A stretch of 64,000 nt of DNA from Semisulcospira habei (GCA_036245525.1 BTPG01000005.1:175131578-175195577); one strand, 5' to 3'. Shown: positions 44,862 to 56,433, counted from the first letter of the stretch. Numbers and translations are program-made. The notes: generated from the sequence alone by a model not told the origin.

Positions 44862-45042
44862 TTATCCCCGACACCCTACTGCATGGGATGGATTGACCAT
44901 GATAATTCAAGGGTAGTGCCAGATTAGCTTGGCGCCTTCAGGCGCCAAGCTAATCTGGCACTACCCTTAAATTATCATGGGTGCTGGTACATAGTCATTA
45001 TATGACACCTCCAAAATGTGGCCATGGGGTTAAATGGGTTAA
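44862..45042. mobile_element. PalA MITE
   Basis: CCCCGACACCCTACTGCATG to CATGGGGTTAAATGGGTTAA; perfect hairpin with GGCGCCTTCAGGCGCC centre. It ends 115 bp from the MAST exon at 45157. Confidence 0.85.
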
Positions 45043-45156
45043 GCTAAAAAAAAGGTGCAGCAAACTGAAGCAAACTGCTGTACGTGTGCATTTCCTTGAT
45101 GACAAAAAAAGCCGTGCAGGAGCTGAGGCTACAACTAGCCACTGGACAACACTCAC

Positions 45157-45355
45157 TGTGGCTGATAGGGGGAGGGGGCTGCGGCATGGTGGGGGTGGAG
45201 GGCATACTCTCTCGCCGCCGCTGCTTGGTGTCCTCGGACAGGGCTCGTTGCAGGCGACGCAGGCTGGACGGCACGTGGAAGGTAAAGTCATCCCGGCACT
45301 TCCGCAGCAGAGGGGACGGCAGCGGGGAGGTGGGGCCGATGCTGCTAAACTCTGC
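45157..45355 (-). CDS. MAST: MAST-like kinase, N-terminal exon (third of five seen)
   Basis: A 199-nt exon with acceptor TTGTGTTTTCAG|GCA and donor CCACA|GTGAGTG. It starts in phase 0 and ends in phase 1, which fits the next exon precisely. It encodes AEFSSIGPTSPLPSPLLRKC, a basic stretch FHVPSSLRRLQRALSEDTKQ and a Pro-rich end. The 'RKC...RRxxRxLSEDxxQxRRxS' arrangement resembles the N-terminal region of long MAST paralogues such as MAST4. This part is probably disordered and phosphorylated. The exon link rests on splice phase and partial similarity, so it is slightly less certain than the two exons downstream. Confidence 0.8.
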
Positions 45356-45890
45356 CTGAAAACACAAGATGTAATCTGAATATTTAATCTGAAGCCCCCC
45401 CCCCCCCCAAAGTCTCTTACTTGCCCATTCCAAGCGCCAAAAAGCACATTATTTTCAAAAGCACCTACGGCCGCAGATGATGAGAGATTCTATAGACACA
45501 TTTTTGCTGTTGGAAGGGACAAGCTAATGGCTTTCCTAAAGCCACACAAAAAAAAAAAAAAATCACTTGGCCTGCGCCTTCTCATTAGAAAACATGAGAA
45601 ACTTATGAGAATCCATGCTTTGTATCCTGTCGTTGGAATGAGCAAGGCCTTAGAGGTTCATGCGAGCGTATACGTCTTGCTGGAAAACGTCACCTCTCGC
45701 TGTGACAAAAATATCTTTCTTATTTTTTTCCAGAAGCCATACAACACGCGGTTTGGAGGGGGAGGGGGGGGGGGGGCAAAGCAATATCCAAATAAACTAA
45801 GCCTGCTGACGCACATGTACATGGTTCGGTGTTCACTGCATAAAAGCCCAATCAGTTGCTTAAAATTGAAATGAAAAGTACGGTAGTTTC
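45356..45890. other. Intron with homopolymers
   Basis: C14 near 45397, A14 near 45548 and G-rich run near 45758; a possible PalB trace AAACTTATGAGAATCCATGC near 45600. Confidence 0.4.
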
Positions 45891-46207
45891 CAGTCCGAAA
45901 TAGCTCAGGCGGTTTAATTTAAGAGTCGGAGCAAGAGAGCGAAGGGAATCGCCAGGTCGTGGGTTCGAGTCCCCGTTCCGGCCCCAGTAGCTGGACTCGC
46001 AATCTAGGGAAAAAAGACGGGCTTGTTTCACAGCATGCCCGTTGAAAGGTCCTGGTAAATCAAAGTGGCACAGTTGCAGTGCGCCTGAATTGATCAGTGT
46101 TCAGGTCGTACTCCACAGCGGATTTCCCTGTCCCCCATAACCCACCCGTCAGGGCCGTTCATTATCACTTTGGTGCCGTGGACGTTAAACCCCGAACCAA
46201 CCAACCA
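45891..46207 (+). mobile_element. tRNA-derived SINE
   Basis: An 11-bp duplication ACGGTAGTTTC flanks it (45880-45890 and 46208-46218). A box-like TAGCTCAGGCGG (45900) and B box GGGTTCGAGTCCC (45961) form the tRNA-like Pol III head. The 3' end is GTGGACGTTAAACCCCGAAC followed by (CAAC)n. Length is 317 bp. It has no protein coding capacity and would depend on a LINE for movement. Confidence 0.85.
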
Positions 46208-46263
46208 ACGGTAGTTTCACTGTCATGCTGAATTTGCTGGGGCCAAGCTAGTCGGATATTATA

Positions 46264-48003
46264 CTAATGGTCAAAACTTAAGGGCCATTTTTTATCGCAG
46301 ACTCACCGACAACACCACACAAATAATGTAACAATACTTGGAGTCAGTACTTTGCTAATTTATTCAGTAACAATTTCATATAAGTTTTGAGTAAATCAAG
46401 CAATTGTAACAACAGCAGTACGTTAGAATGTTCACCCACCCCTCATTTAAAAAGTCACACAAGACTGGTCTTGTCAGTAGCGAGTGTACCCACCGTTTGC
46501 AGCCAAGCATTCAATGCAGCGTTGATGCATGGAGTTCACCAGGGTTCTGAGAACATGTGAGATCGCTTCCCACTCTTGATGCAGGAACTGAGACGCCTTG
46601 AGGTGTGGGGGTGGGGGGGGGGGGGGGTGGGGTGGACGCTGACTACACGTTGTCCAAGCACATCTCAGAGGTGCTCGATGCATGGGTGGGACCCAAAAAA
46701 AGAAGTTGAATCTTGAAGCGAGGGTCTTGGGGCACTTTTTAAGTGAAGAAGAAAAAAAATATATAAAAAATAATCCGGTTGTAGCCGGAAAAGTCCCACC
46801 CATGTCGATGGGAGCCAGATCAGATGAATGAGCTGGCCACTCCATCCTCATGATGCCCCGTTGCTCAAGGTACTCATCCACTACACGGGTGCGATGAGGT
46901 CGAGCGTTGTCGTCCTGCAGAACAGCATTGTCGCCTATGGCTTGGAGAGCTGGCTGGATAAGGGCTGCACAATCTTGTCCCGATAGCGCAGTCCAGTCAG
47001 GGTGCCTTGGATGTCCTGCCTTCCCTGCTGAAGCCTGCCTAGACCATGACTGAGCCTACTCCATAGCGATTCACCTCTTGGATGCATCTATCCATGAATC
47101 GCTCGCCCTGGCGTCTCCAGACCCTCACCCTGCCGTCGTTGAAGGACACAGTGAACTGTGACTCATCAGTAAACAAAACCTGAGTCCACTGGAGTCTGTT
47201 CCACCTCATATGTTGACGGCACCAGGCAACCCGGACTCTGCGATGAGCTGGAGTGAGGGGTATTCTCACTGCTGCTCTGCATGTAGCTAGGCCAATTTCG
47301 CGCAGACGTCATCCAAGGCACCCTGACGTCTGTAGACTGTGCTTCTGCTGACGTAAACGTTTGCAGCTTGCATCAGTTGACGTCGCAGGGTGGTTGACGT
47401 GACAGTTGACAGTTTGGTCGCGCAGAGAAACCACACAGAGGTATCTGTCCTCCCTTCTGCTGGTGCAGCGCAGGCGTCCTGAGCAGGGTCCTCGTTCTGC
47501 CCTTCCAGTTTCTTGGAATCGTGCCAGCAGCCTCTGGATCAATGAATGGGACACCCCAAGACGTCTCCCAACTTCTTGTCCGGAAATTCCATCCTGCAGC
47601 CAAGCTACCGCCCGGCCTTGATTTTCTGGCGCTAGGGTTCGTCGTGGTGGCATGGTTAGGAAAGTGACAATTATGCCCCTACTGTACCGGTATTTGTAGC
47701 GAAACAGAGGTGCTCAGTGTTCACGACTGACCCTTTACCACGTGCATCACGACTTTACCGAGTGTTCCCACACTTGCCAATATCGCACAGCTTTTCACAA
47801 AAACTGACTATGTTCCACATGCATTTGACACGTTCGTGGAAATTGATGAATTGTTGTCTATTGTTCCCTGTACAGTGGACTGTCTAAGGTCAACTTTTAA
47901 CCCATTTGGATCGGAAAAAAAAAACATTGCATTTTATTAGCGGACTTGCGAGGATAAACAATGACACAAAAAAGTGGGGTGGCCCTTAAGTTTTGACCAT
48001 TAG
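46264..48003 (-). mobile_element. Tc1-like DNA transposon, decayed
   Basis: Inverted ends CTAATGGTCAAAACTTAAGG on the left and its complement at 47980-48003 are flanked by TA (TATA on both sides), the Tc1/mariner target. Element length is about 1.74 kb. Confidence 0.9.
46470..47653 (-). pseudogene. Tc1-like transposase, frameshifted
   Basis: The Met at 47653 starts a paired helix-turn-helix domain (GISGQEVGRRLGVSHSLIQR, then LLARFQETGRAERGP). After frameshifts near 47340 and a stop near 47280, the DDE core follows: first Asp in LFTDESQFTVSF, second Asp in VLQDDNARPHRTRV, and the expected Glu in an IEHL segment near 46680. A foreign stretch of about 95 bp with poly-T and poly-A lies between 'SDLAPID' and IEHL, and a G-rich run follows. 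The C-terminus CIECLAANGGYTRY is typical of the family. Enzymatically dead. Confidence 0.88.
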
Positions 48004-48096
48004 TATACATCTGTCTCTTGCATGTAGAATGTAGTTTTCCTACTAAGAGTAAGACCGAAAGTATTCAGTCGCTTGCAATGTCAAACACATTCCATC

Positions 48097-48379
48097 TGCA
48101 AGAGGCACTGATTCTCATGAGCACTTGGGGCCCGTTGCACGAGTGAGCTTAGTCTTGCGCCAGCCAATAATTAATGTGCTTAGCTAATGAGCGAGCTTAA
48201 TCTTGCGCCAGCCACAAAGCAAGGTGCTCCACTAAGGAGGTTAGTCTGCGCCAGCCACTAAGCAAGATGCGCCGCTATAGCGGCAAACCGTGCTTAGTGG
48301 CTGGCGCAGGACTAACCTCACTATGCAACTGACCCCTACAACTTGCAAAGGGTTCATAAAAATCTCTGTCTCTTGCAGG
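48097..48379. mobile_element. PalB hairpin split by a PalD cluster
   Basis: Left arm CATCTGCAAGAGGCACTGAT at 48098 and right arm AAAATCTCTGTCTCTTGCAG at 48359 are separated by the PalD block, which sits in the PalB loop. Confidence 0.7.
48128..48338. repeat. PalD with three left arms and one right arm
   Basis: Left arms recur at 48141 (GAGTGAGCTTAGTCTTGCGC), 48200 (GAGCGAGCTTAATCTTGCGC) and 48236 (GAGGTTAGTCTGCGCCAGCC). Only one right arm follows (GGCTGGCGCAGGACTAACCT). The centre CCGCTATAGCGG is intact. Confidence 0.8.
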
Positions 48380-49100
48380 CTGATCGGCGCCATTTGCATC
48401 CGAGAAAATACAAAGACGGTTTTCACCTTCTCACAACAACGGCTACGCCCAGCACATGCCATGTCTGGGCCTACCAGTCGTTTACACGTCCTCTTGACTT
48501 CACTCGAGGCACCGACAGAACGATAAAACGCAGTCATAGCTACATTGTCTTCAGCATAGCCGTATCATGTCGTCTGTAAAGTCAGACGTTATAATTATAT
48601 CCGCTGAATTTGACTATCAGGAAAAAATACAGCAAGGTCAACTGTATCGTCGCGTCATGAACCTCCAAGCCTGTCATCTCTAGCACTGAACAACCTTCAG
48701 AAACTGAAATCAGACGATGAAAAATGTCCGAAAATTCTAATAGCAAATGACGCACGAAAATGTGATAATTATATTATCCTTATGATCTCATGCATCGCGT
48801 TGTTTTGCTGACACTAGCAACAGATGTTCAGCAGCCTTAAAATAAAGTTTGCTGGAAACATCTCCTGCGGTGTGAATTACGGAGCAACACGATCTTGTTT
48901 TCAAACATCTCTTTGTTTACTTGGCGCAACAAAATATGCTGTCGCCTTCGCCTGACAATTGAGGGTAATAAATTTGAGGGGGGGGGGGGGGGGGGGAAGC
49001 CATATTTTGAACCAGGTACATAGGCCTACATCTGATAAGGTGTCGTAAGGCTTTACCGTTTTGTTCTGTGACTTTTCCATAGTATGGACAACGTTTGCTA
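48380..49100. other. No gene recognised
   Basis: G20 run at 48978-48997; nothing else. Confidence 0.35.
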
Positions 49101-49191
49101 TTAACTCCCTCAAGACTAGCCGCATTCTGATACGCCGCATTACGCCGCGAATCCGACCGCAGCAGGTCTCGAGGGAGTTAATTAAAAGTTA
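49101..49191. mobile_element. Palindrome PalJ, copy 2, TTAA at both ends
   Basis: TTAACTCCCTCAAGACTAGC to GTCTCGAGGGAGTTAA; inner arms CTGATACGCCGC/GCGCGAATC diverged. It relates to 13358-13432. Confidence 0.7.
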
Positions 49192-49244
49192 TGATGCACA
49201 TTGAAGACATTTAGAACCCAACTTGGACACAGTGAATATTCATA

Positions 49245-49435
49245 TTAACCCATTCAGCCCCTACGCACTACAGCAGGTGATAGATCGACAATGATAATTC
49301 AAGGGTAGTGCCAGATTGGGGCCTGGCAAATCTGGCACAACCCTTGAATTTTCTGGTCGATCCATCTCCTGGAACTGGTACATAATTCATTAATTGTTAA
49401 GTGTCACTTCTACACCTTGGGATTAAATGGGTTAA
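49245..49435. mobile_element. PalA MITE with altered core
   Basis: TTAACCCATTCAGCCCCTAC to TTGGGATTAAATGGGTTAA; the centre is GATTGGGGCCTGGCAAATC. Confidence 0.8.
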
Positions 49436-49461
49436 CACGATGTTGGGTACCTGGTTTTATT

Positions 49462-49674
49462 TAACTCATTCTACCCCAGACACACCACAGGAAGATAAGG
49501 TTCGACCATGATAGTTCAAGGGTGATGCCAGAATAGCTTGGCGCCTATGGGCGCCAAGCTATTCTGGCATCACCCTTGAACTATCATGGTCGATCTGTGT
49601 CCTGCACTAGAGTGCAGTCTTCAGAGGACAACGGCAACATTTGGGGATTTCGGTGTTGGGGTAGAATGAGTTAA
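49462..49674. mobile_element. PalA MITE, perfect hairpin
   Basis: TTAACTCATTCTACCCCAG to TGGGGTAGAATGAGTTAA. Arms carry GGTGATGCC/GGCATCACC, a change from GGTGGTGCC found in both arms. Confidence 0.9.
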
Positions 49675-49914
49675 GTTGAATATAAAATTAAAGTCTCATC
49701 TGCTACCGATCAAAAAATGCACATGGCGTTAGGACACCGTGACCACGACACAAACAGAAAAAGTGAAACCAGTCCCATCCCTTTGTCGGCGAGGAATTTG
49801 GACGGGACGGGGCGGTGAGTGATGAATGAATGAATGAACAATGCTTTATTTGCCATATCGTAGACAAAAGCTACGATCAATGAAATGACTCACGTGGACC
49901 TTAAACTGCGTGGA

Positions 49915-50127
49915 TTAACCAGTTCAGTGCTAGCTCAAGCAGATTGTTTCTGTAGTTTGCGTCAATTCAAGACCAAAGAACTCTGCATGTCCCAGGAACA
50001 TGGATTCAAAATGGTGTCAGCAAGAGGCATAGATCCTCATGAGCCACCGCAACTGCGGGGGCTCATGAGGATCTATACCTCTTGCAGTAGGGTGGTGCTC
50101 AGTTGTTTTTCTTCTCGGCAGTGAACG
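49915..50127. mobile_element. PalB element, near full length
   Basis: TTAACCAGTTCAGTGCTAGC start, AACATGGATTCAAAATGGTG, hairpin 50023-50088, then TTCTCGGCAGTGAACG without a terminal TTAA. Confidence 0.8.
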
Positions 50128-50294
50128 TCTGTTGCTGACGAAGACCAATCAAGTTTCGCGTCGGCCCGCAAGGCGGAGGAAGATACAGTCGTGTGTCTTT
50201 CGACTGCTCGTGGAATCTTCATCAGATGCCGCCGCGCCTTGCGCCAATCATCATTTCCTCCAGGCTATACAGACTGCAGTCACTCAACCAAACA

Positions 50295-50322
50295 CCCCCC
50301 CCCCCCCCCCCCCCCCCCCCCC
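50295..50322. repeat. Poly-C run of 28
   Basis: Homopolymer next to a PalB hairpin. Confidence 0.9.
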
Positions 50323-50352
50323 GCCGTCCGCAAAACGAACAGAACGGAATGA

Positions 50353-50424
50353 TCAGCAAGGGGCATACATTCATCGCGAGCTCCTGCCACTGCTGGGCTT
50401 CATGACAATCTGCGCCTCTTGCAG
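50353..50424. mobile_element. PalB hairpin, diverged
   Basis: CAGCAAGGGGCATACATTCA and CATGACAATCTGCGCCTCTT arms. Confidence 0.6.
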
Positions 50425-50514
50425 ATAAACGAGATATACGGGGAACTTAAATTTAAACTGATATTAACGACAAACCCCTCTGCTCTGCCTGCGACAAAAG
50501 CAGAACGACTGCTC

Positions 50515-50559
50515 AGCCATAGGCATAGATTCTCATGAGAATCTATGCCTCTTGCAGAT
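50515..50559. mobile_element. PalB mini-hairpin, loop-less
   Basis: AGGCATAGATTCTCATGAGA flows directly into its complement (centre TCATGA); the whole GAGCCCC segment is missing from both arms. Confidence 0.75.
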
Positions 50560-51191
50560 GGACGGGTCTGATGAGGGATTTAAATTCAAACGTGATAATT
50601 ATAGCCGAGAGCCAATCCCAGTCGCCGTTCGATACGTCCTCCTCACCCCTGCAGTTTTCACATCTAGCGTTAATTACGAGATATACAGCTCGATGCACGT
50701 CGCTCATACCGCTCATGTTCTTTGCTTGAGGTAAATCCAAATGTCATCTAATGGCTGTGGACGTGTAGCGGATATACCATGGTGGGAGCCATGACAAACT
50801 AGCTGATAAGGAATAAAGTTAACGTACACCGAACTGTTTTAAACATGCGCGGCTAATGTCAGTCACGAGCAGAAATCTATAGAAGCGTGTCCTGTTTGTG
50901 ATGACTTGGGCCGTGGGGTGCGGGTGGGGAACAGGTTTGTACACCAATGAATGAATGAATGAATGAATGGAACAAAAACAAGTGAATGAAAACCCTTTGA
51001 CACATTGACGCACACGCTGGAGGCAAATGTGTAATCAAGACTGCTGACAATATGATGATGGCGCTGATGATAAAGTTGACGTACGACCATGAGTACACAG
51101 TCAATAAGCACACTGTTATATTTACCTGTCGCGTTTCTGCACACACATGCGCATACTCGCGTGGTGGAGGTATCTGAGATGTCAAGACGCG
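50560..51191. other. Intron; one possible 48-nt exon
   Basis: (GAAT)n at 50947-50968. On the minus strand 51173-51126 has AG and GT borders, length 48 and no stop; see findings. No other feature. Confidence 0.4.
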
Positions 51192-51390
51192 TTAACCCTT
51201 TTCATCCTGATACACCCATTGCTTGAAATTAATTTGTGATAGTTCAAGAGTGGTGCCAGAATAGCTTGGCGCCTCAGGCGCCAAGCTATTCTGGCACCAC
51301 TCTTGAACTAAAATGGTTGATCTACCTCCTAATCGGTAATGTAGCCTTCACAGGACAATAAGCAAATGGTTAATGGGTGTAAAGGGCTAA
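51192..51390. mobile_element. PalA MITE, perfect hairpin
   Basis: TTAACCCTTTTCATCCTGAT to GTGTAAAGGGCTAA. AAGAGTGG/CCACTCTT replaces AAGGGTGG/CCACCCTT in both arms. Confidence 0.88.
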
Positions 51391-51546
51391 CAGTGCGTGG
51401 TAGTGAAAACACCGACTGTACTAAGGTTTGATACTGCTACAATGTGCGGTTGTAGTTGCGAACGTGTATGTTGTCATGATTCAGTGAGTTTGATGAACAC
51501 GTTCATAAATCAACAAATGGTCACAAATAAATCCGTTCACTATGGT

Positions 51547-51740
51547 TAAACTCTTCACCGCCAGTGGACACATACTGGTTTTTTAAAATCACTGTAAATG
51601 CAACCTTAAAGATGTCCAGCCGTCCAAGGAAAATGAATACACAGTGGTTTCAGCAAGAGGTACTGCATGGGCTCATGAGGATCTATACCTCTAGCACTTT
51701 GGTTAGTGTTCACCTTTTCTTGGCAGAGAACGGGTGACTA
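51547..51740. mobile_element. PalB element, internally deleted
   Basis: TAAACTCTTCACCGCCAGTG, CAGCAAGAGGTACTGCATGG then GCTCATGAGGATCTATACCT; most of the left arm is lost. Ends TTGGCAGAGAACGGGTGAC. Confidence 0.65.
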
Positions 51741-52396
51741 ACATTTTTTTTTAAAAATTGCTTACTCAATTCTATGTGCACGTATCTGTGCAATGCTGTC
51801 CATAAGTATCCATTGCTAAATCAGGAGGTACTAATGTATTACTTGTCTGAACAAACACGACTGTTCTTTCTGTACAGATTAAGCTGATTATCCTAATCGC
51901 CGAAAAGATTAGTGCTAATACCAAAGTGTACTTAACTACACAAACAGGTAATATGTAGCTGGTAATCCGGTTAGGGAGAGGCACAGTGCATAGACAGACA
52001 CGTGTTTACACTCAAAATACCTTTCGTAGACAAACTGAGCTCTCTCTCTCTCTCGTCACGTTTGGCGGTATGACATAACGTAAACGTAAAAACGTTTCCT
52101 ACACAGACCGATAGTCTAGCAGATACCCTTCATTGACGATCAGCCGTTTACGAGATAGTGATTTTCTTCAGAGTAACAAATGTTTGGGTATTTGGGTATA
52201 TATATCAAAATAAAGTTTGGGACGAATACACTACGCCGATGTCAAAATTGTGCCGCCGGAAGATGGAGACATTTTCTGTAGCTAAGTTTGTACTAAAGTT
52301 ACCGACAGACGATTTTCCGCCATTTGCAGTTTTATTCTTGGGGACCAGCTGTTCACGCTATCCACATTAGAAACTTTGCTTCAATAAATTTTACCG
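51741..52396. other. No gene confirmed
   Basis: Open frame 52158-52370 (70 codons) has no recognised motif. Confidence 0.35.
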
Positions 52397-52970
52397 CCTG
52401 GAGTCACAGTTAAATATAATAATACTGCGAACTCTTTGTTGGAGATAACTCACAATAAATGACTGAAAATGATTTGTACTTTGCGGAAAACAATATGTGC
52501 TAATGCATTCAAACAATTAGCGCCCCTATATGTTTACCTTTGCCATTCTTCGCATGTGGTCTCGATGGCGAAATAATCGGTAATATGCGGGGAGCTAACG
52601 GCAAAGCATATCCTCTCAAAACAATGTGATTAATTTTGTTTTATGTAATGTTCCCAGGGAAATATGATCAGTACTTGAAAATCTGACCGCTTGTAGTCAC
52701 AGTTAAATATAATAGTATTGTGAACTCTTTGTTGGAGATAACTCACAATAAATGACTGAAAATGATTTGTACTTTGCGGAAAACAATATGTGCTAATGCA
52801 TTCAAATAATTAGAGCTCCTATATATATGTTTACACTCTGCATTCTTCACATGTGGTCCCTTGCGGTATTATGCGGGGAGCTTACCTCAAGCATTATCCT
52901 TTCAAAACAATGTCATTACTTTTGTTTTATGTAATGTTCCGAGAGAAATACGATCAGTACTATTCAAAAT
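52397..52970. repeat. Tandem duplication, about 290-bp unit, two copies
   Basis: CCGC(C/T)TG(G/T)AGTCACAG starts each copy; both contain GAACTCTTTGTTGGAGATAA and AAAACAATATGTGCTAATGC and end near TTTTATGTAATGTTCC. Divergence is about 10-15%. Confidence 0.85.
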
Positions 52971-53363
52971 AGTGATTATGTCGCTGATATTTGATTTACA
53001 CAGGACACTCTGACTCAAAATGTTGTGGACCATCATACCCCCATACGATGCACGTGTCAGTCCCAATGCAATATTCCCATACGAAACGTATAAGGATGCA
53101 CATTAATCATCAATAGCTGGCATTTAAAATGAAGGTAGCTGCACATCAGTACTTATGCAAAGCTAATTCTTGCCTTTCACTGTCACATCTAAATTAATTG
53201 TCAAATGTGTTTACCTAACAAGCTGACTTATAATGATATTAGAAGTACACCCCATTCATCAGCACATACCCAAGCACATTATTATTGATGGCAAAGGGCT
53301 TATTACATACTGATCCTTGACAGTACAGCCTTGATGTGCAGTTGCGGGGGGTGGGGGTGGGAG

Positions 53364-53394
<31 letters not shown>

Positions 53395-54164
53395 GGCAGG
53401 GAAGGCAAGTGACAGTCCAGCCTCACACAAATCAGCTACAGCAATCAAAATCTTCAGATTTTCTTCTCCAAGAATATTTTGATCTCCAAATAAAAATACA
53501 ATTCATTGTGTTTGTGAACACAATTTTCTGCATTTGTTTTCCAAAGATATTGGGATTAAGAAATATTTGGGCACCCCCTTTCGTTGCATTGGGCCCTCCC
53601 CTCCTCCCTGGTGGCACAGACCGACGTTTACATCAGTTAATGCGCTAAACACTCAATAAACTGCCTACTGATCCAAAGTGTTTGTGAATGTAAAGGACTC
53701 GTGCAGATGTCCAAAGTGCAACATGCTGCATGCTGTAAAAGAGAGAGTACCACTGCATAATGTACAAGTACTATTTCTTTCACTGTTTCCATCACCCACT
53801 CATATCACCATCGGGCTCAATGAGTCCTTGTGTTTTATTTGAATGGTCCACGTCTGGAAGAGTGTCAGGGGAAAAAAATTAAACATTAAAAACAAAAATG
53901 CGACTGGTAACGATTTATGACAATCGCGTCTGTGTGGTCTGCATGGAGTCCCCCAGGACATTGGAAGTCTTGAACCCTCCCAAGCAAACACACAACACAT
54001 GGCGCGTAAAAGTCATTACTTACGGCAAGGATTACGGAGCAGGCAAAGACTACTCAGTGTCGCTGACCATCTCAAGATGAGTGAAGTCGACCCACAGAAA
54101 ACTTCCGTCACCGCCACGTGCACGGACACGAACAGAACACAGGCCCGAGTGAAGAAACTCAACG
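52971..54164. other. Intron, no gene confirmed
   Basis: (GT)n/(G)n near 53340-53397. A strong minus-strand donor CTTGCC|GTAAGTAATG at about 54023 follows an open frame, but no acceptor is convincing. Confidence 0.35.
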
Positions 54165-54211
54165 TACAGCAACATTAATGTACATGCAGCCACCGGTAAC
54201 TGGGGGTTAAA
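54165..54211. repeat. PalE relic
   Basis: TTAATGTACATGCAGCCACC then GGTAACTGGGGGTTAA; the right arm is lost. Confidence 0.55.
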
Positions 54212-54651
54212 TATCTCGGGGCACCAAAAACGAATCCAAGGAACCAGTCTTGACTACACTGCACGCGCCGATCGAACGGGTCTAGGAACTTGAAACGTCC
54301 AACTCGCATTGGGAATTTTCATACTATACAACCACACTTTCCGTCTCTGTTTCCGAAACTCCGACTTGAATGTGCCTCATTGTTTATAAGTGTGAGCGAC
54401 AACTAGGACTAGGAGAGAGAAAATGAGAATACACGTACATTGTAAATAAGCTGAAACAATGCCAAACATTCACGCGTGCACATTTGTCTCCTGGTCTAGG
54501 ATTTGTTTCCATCTGCGTCAACAGAGAAATAGTAACACCTCTCAGATAAGCAAGGAAATCTACGGGGGAGAAAAAAAAATCCCCAAGAATACAAAAACAT
54601 AAAGCCCGTTTACTTTCTCCGTCTGAATATCTAAGTGGTTCGGATATCTGC
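54212..54651. other. No recognisable feature
   Basis: Nothing recognised. Confidence 0.35.
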
Positions 54652-54713
54652 CAACACGAGCGATAGATTCCTGTGCTACAATGTGTCCCATGAAAATCTA
54701 TGCCTCCTGCCGA
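54652..54713. repeat. PalB relic
   Basis: CACGAGCGATAGATTCCTGT and CATGAAAATCTATGCCTCCT arms. Confidence 0.5.
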
Positions 54714-54935
54714 CGGCATTGGTCCGAGAGATTAGAGCATCGAGAACGAAATGCTAGTCGGAAAATCTACGCCGTGTTTATGGTTACAAAGGCTGTGGTT
54801 GAATAGATACGACCTAGTGACACAGAAACCTTCCTTTCAATTGGAACGTAAGGGGCGTGGGGATGGGAATGTGGAATACAGGGATTAAAAAGGGTGAAAA
54901 CATGGAATGTCATGCTGTGAAGCTTTAAATTGGCA

Positions 54936-55017
54936 CTTGCGCGTCGGTAGCGGTTTTGTCGCGAAGATTCCTGTAGGAATCATCGCGACAAAAACCGCTA
55001 CCGACATGCAAAGGGTT
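54936..55017. mobile_element. PalC hairpin, near perfect
   Basis: CGTCGGTAGCGGTTTTGTCG pairs with CGACAAAAACCGCTACCGAC; centre GATTCCTGTAGGAATC. Confidence 0.85.
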
Positions 55018-55736
55018 AGTCTGCCAATCCACCCGTAACCAGCTGACGGTCAGCAAAGTGCTAGACGGTGACGTAGTCAACCGGCGACGCCATTCATCAT
55101 CGGAATTTTTATGTTATTTTACAACAAAGTGCGATAAACAAAGCTGCTGTTATTGCTTTGTGGCGGTAACAACACCTTTGTTTATCGCGATTTTACTCGC
55201 ATACAAATCAGGTTCAAGATATATGTCGATCAGCAGCAACAGCTTGGTTGTACAAGTTTACGAGCCACCAATAGACACATGGATTATGTACCAAGTCGCT
55301 TTGCACAGTAACACACTGCTAACTTCTTTCGATCCGCTGCGTATCAGATCGACGGAGGCAACCAGTGTGGTAGAGTAAGTCAAGAATAAAGTTAGTATAC
55401 AGTCAAGAATAAAGTTAGTATACATACGTATTTCAGATCGAGGAAACATCATAACACGTTATTATGCAAGTTCTGATTACAAAGGCGTTGAATTAAACCA
55501 TGATTTCTTTTGATTTTCCTCAATCTCATGAATTTTTGTGTCAGTGCCAAGGAACAGTCAACCGGGGGAAATCTACACGAACTTGTGGACAGTTGGCCAA
55601 GTCCACAGGCAGGGGTAAGAAACGTTTCAGTTTTTTTCACGATGTGTATAAGAACATGTATGTATATCTATGAACATTTCTCATTGCAAAACAAATCTTG
55701 TTTTACAGCTACTAGAGCTACAAGTATGTGCACTAA
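55018..55736. other. No gene recognised
   Basis: Contains a 21-bp direct duplication of GTCAAGAATAAAGTTAGTAT (55379-55421) and a PalH-like end GATCGACGGAGGCAACCAGT at 55349. Confidence 0.45.
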
Positions 55737-55950
55737 TTAACCCATTTAGCCCCAACGCACTACAGCAGGAGATGAATCGACCATGATAATTCAAGGGTAG
55801 CGTCAGATTAGCTTGGCGCCATCAGGCGCCAAGCTAATCTGGCACTACCCTTGAATCGACATAATCGCCCCATCTCTGGCAACTGGTACGTAATTGTTAG
55901 GTGACAACTCCTAAATATGGGAAGTGCGGGCACGAGTTTAAATGAGTTAA
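55737..55950. mobile_element. PalA MITE, full length
   Basis: TTAACCCATTTAGCCCCAAC to GCACGAGTTTAAATGAGTTAA (end only); centre GGCGCCATCAGGCGCC. Confidence 0.88.
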
Positions 55951-56433
55951 CATCGTGAAAACGCGCCTCTACCCCACCCATGTGGACGAGTCCAGTTATT
56001 CTTCGCCGCAGCATCATTATCCTACAAATAGATCCCATTATCCCACGATATCTTGGATGGCATCTCAATGCATACTTCACCAGCGTCTCTATTGTTTGGG
56101 AAACTTCTTGTCGCTTTGATCGCATAAACATCACGAGTCCAACAGATTAATCGACATGAAAAGAGGTTTACTGGGATATAGCTAATAATACCGAGTATCT
56201 GTATGACTGTCCGCGCCATGGACAGCGTCAGTGTAGTGAGAATGAGAACCAAATCAGACCAATGATTTCAGGAATATATGGCCGGCAAATACAAGACACA
56301 CACACACACACAGAGGGAGAGAAGGTGGACTCAAGATTATTGGAGCATCCTAATGGAGCGTGTTAGGGAGATGGTCAGGACTAAGTTACATTTGACGCAT
56401 TCGGCTCTCGGGAAAGAAAGAAAGAAAAACTCG
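55951..56433. other. No recognisable feature
   Basis: (CA)n at 56297-56312; nothing else. Confidence 0.35.

Noticed and set aside
53898..54080. Small plus-strand gene (60 codons)
   Set aside because: No motif and no splice or promoter support; ordinary chance length.
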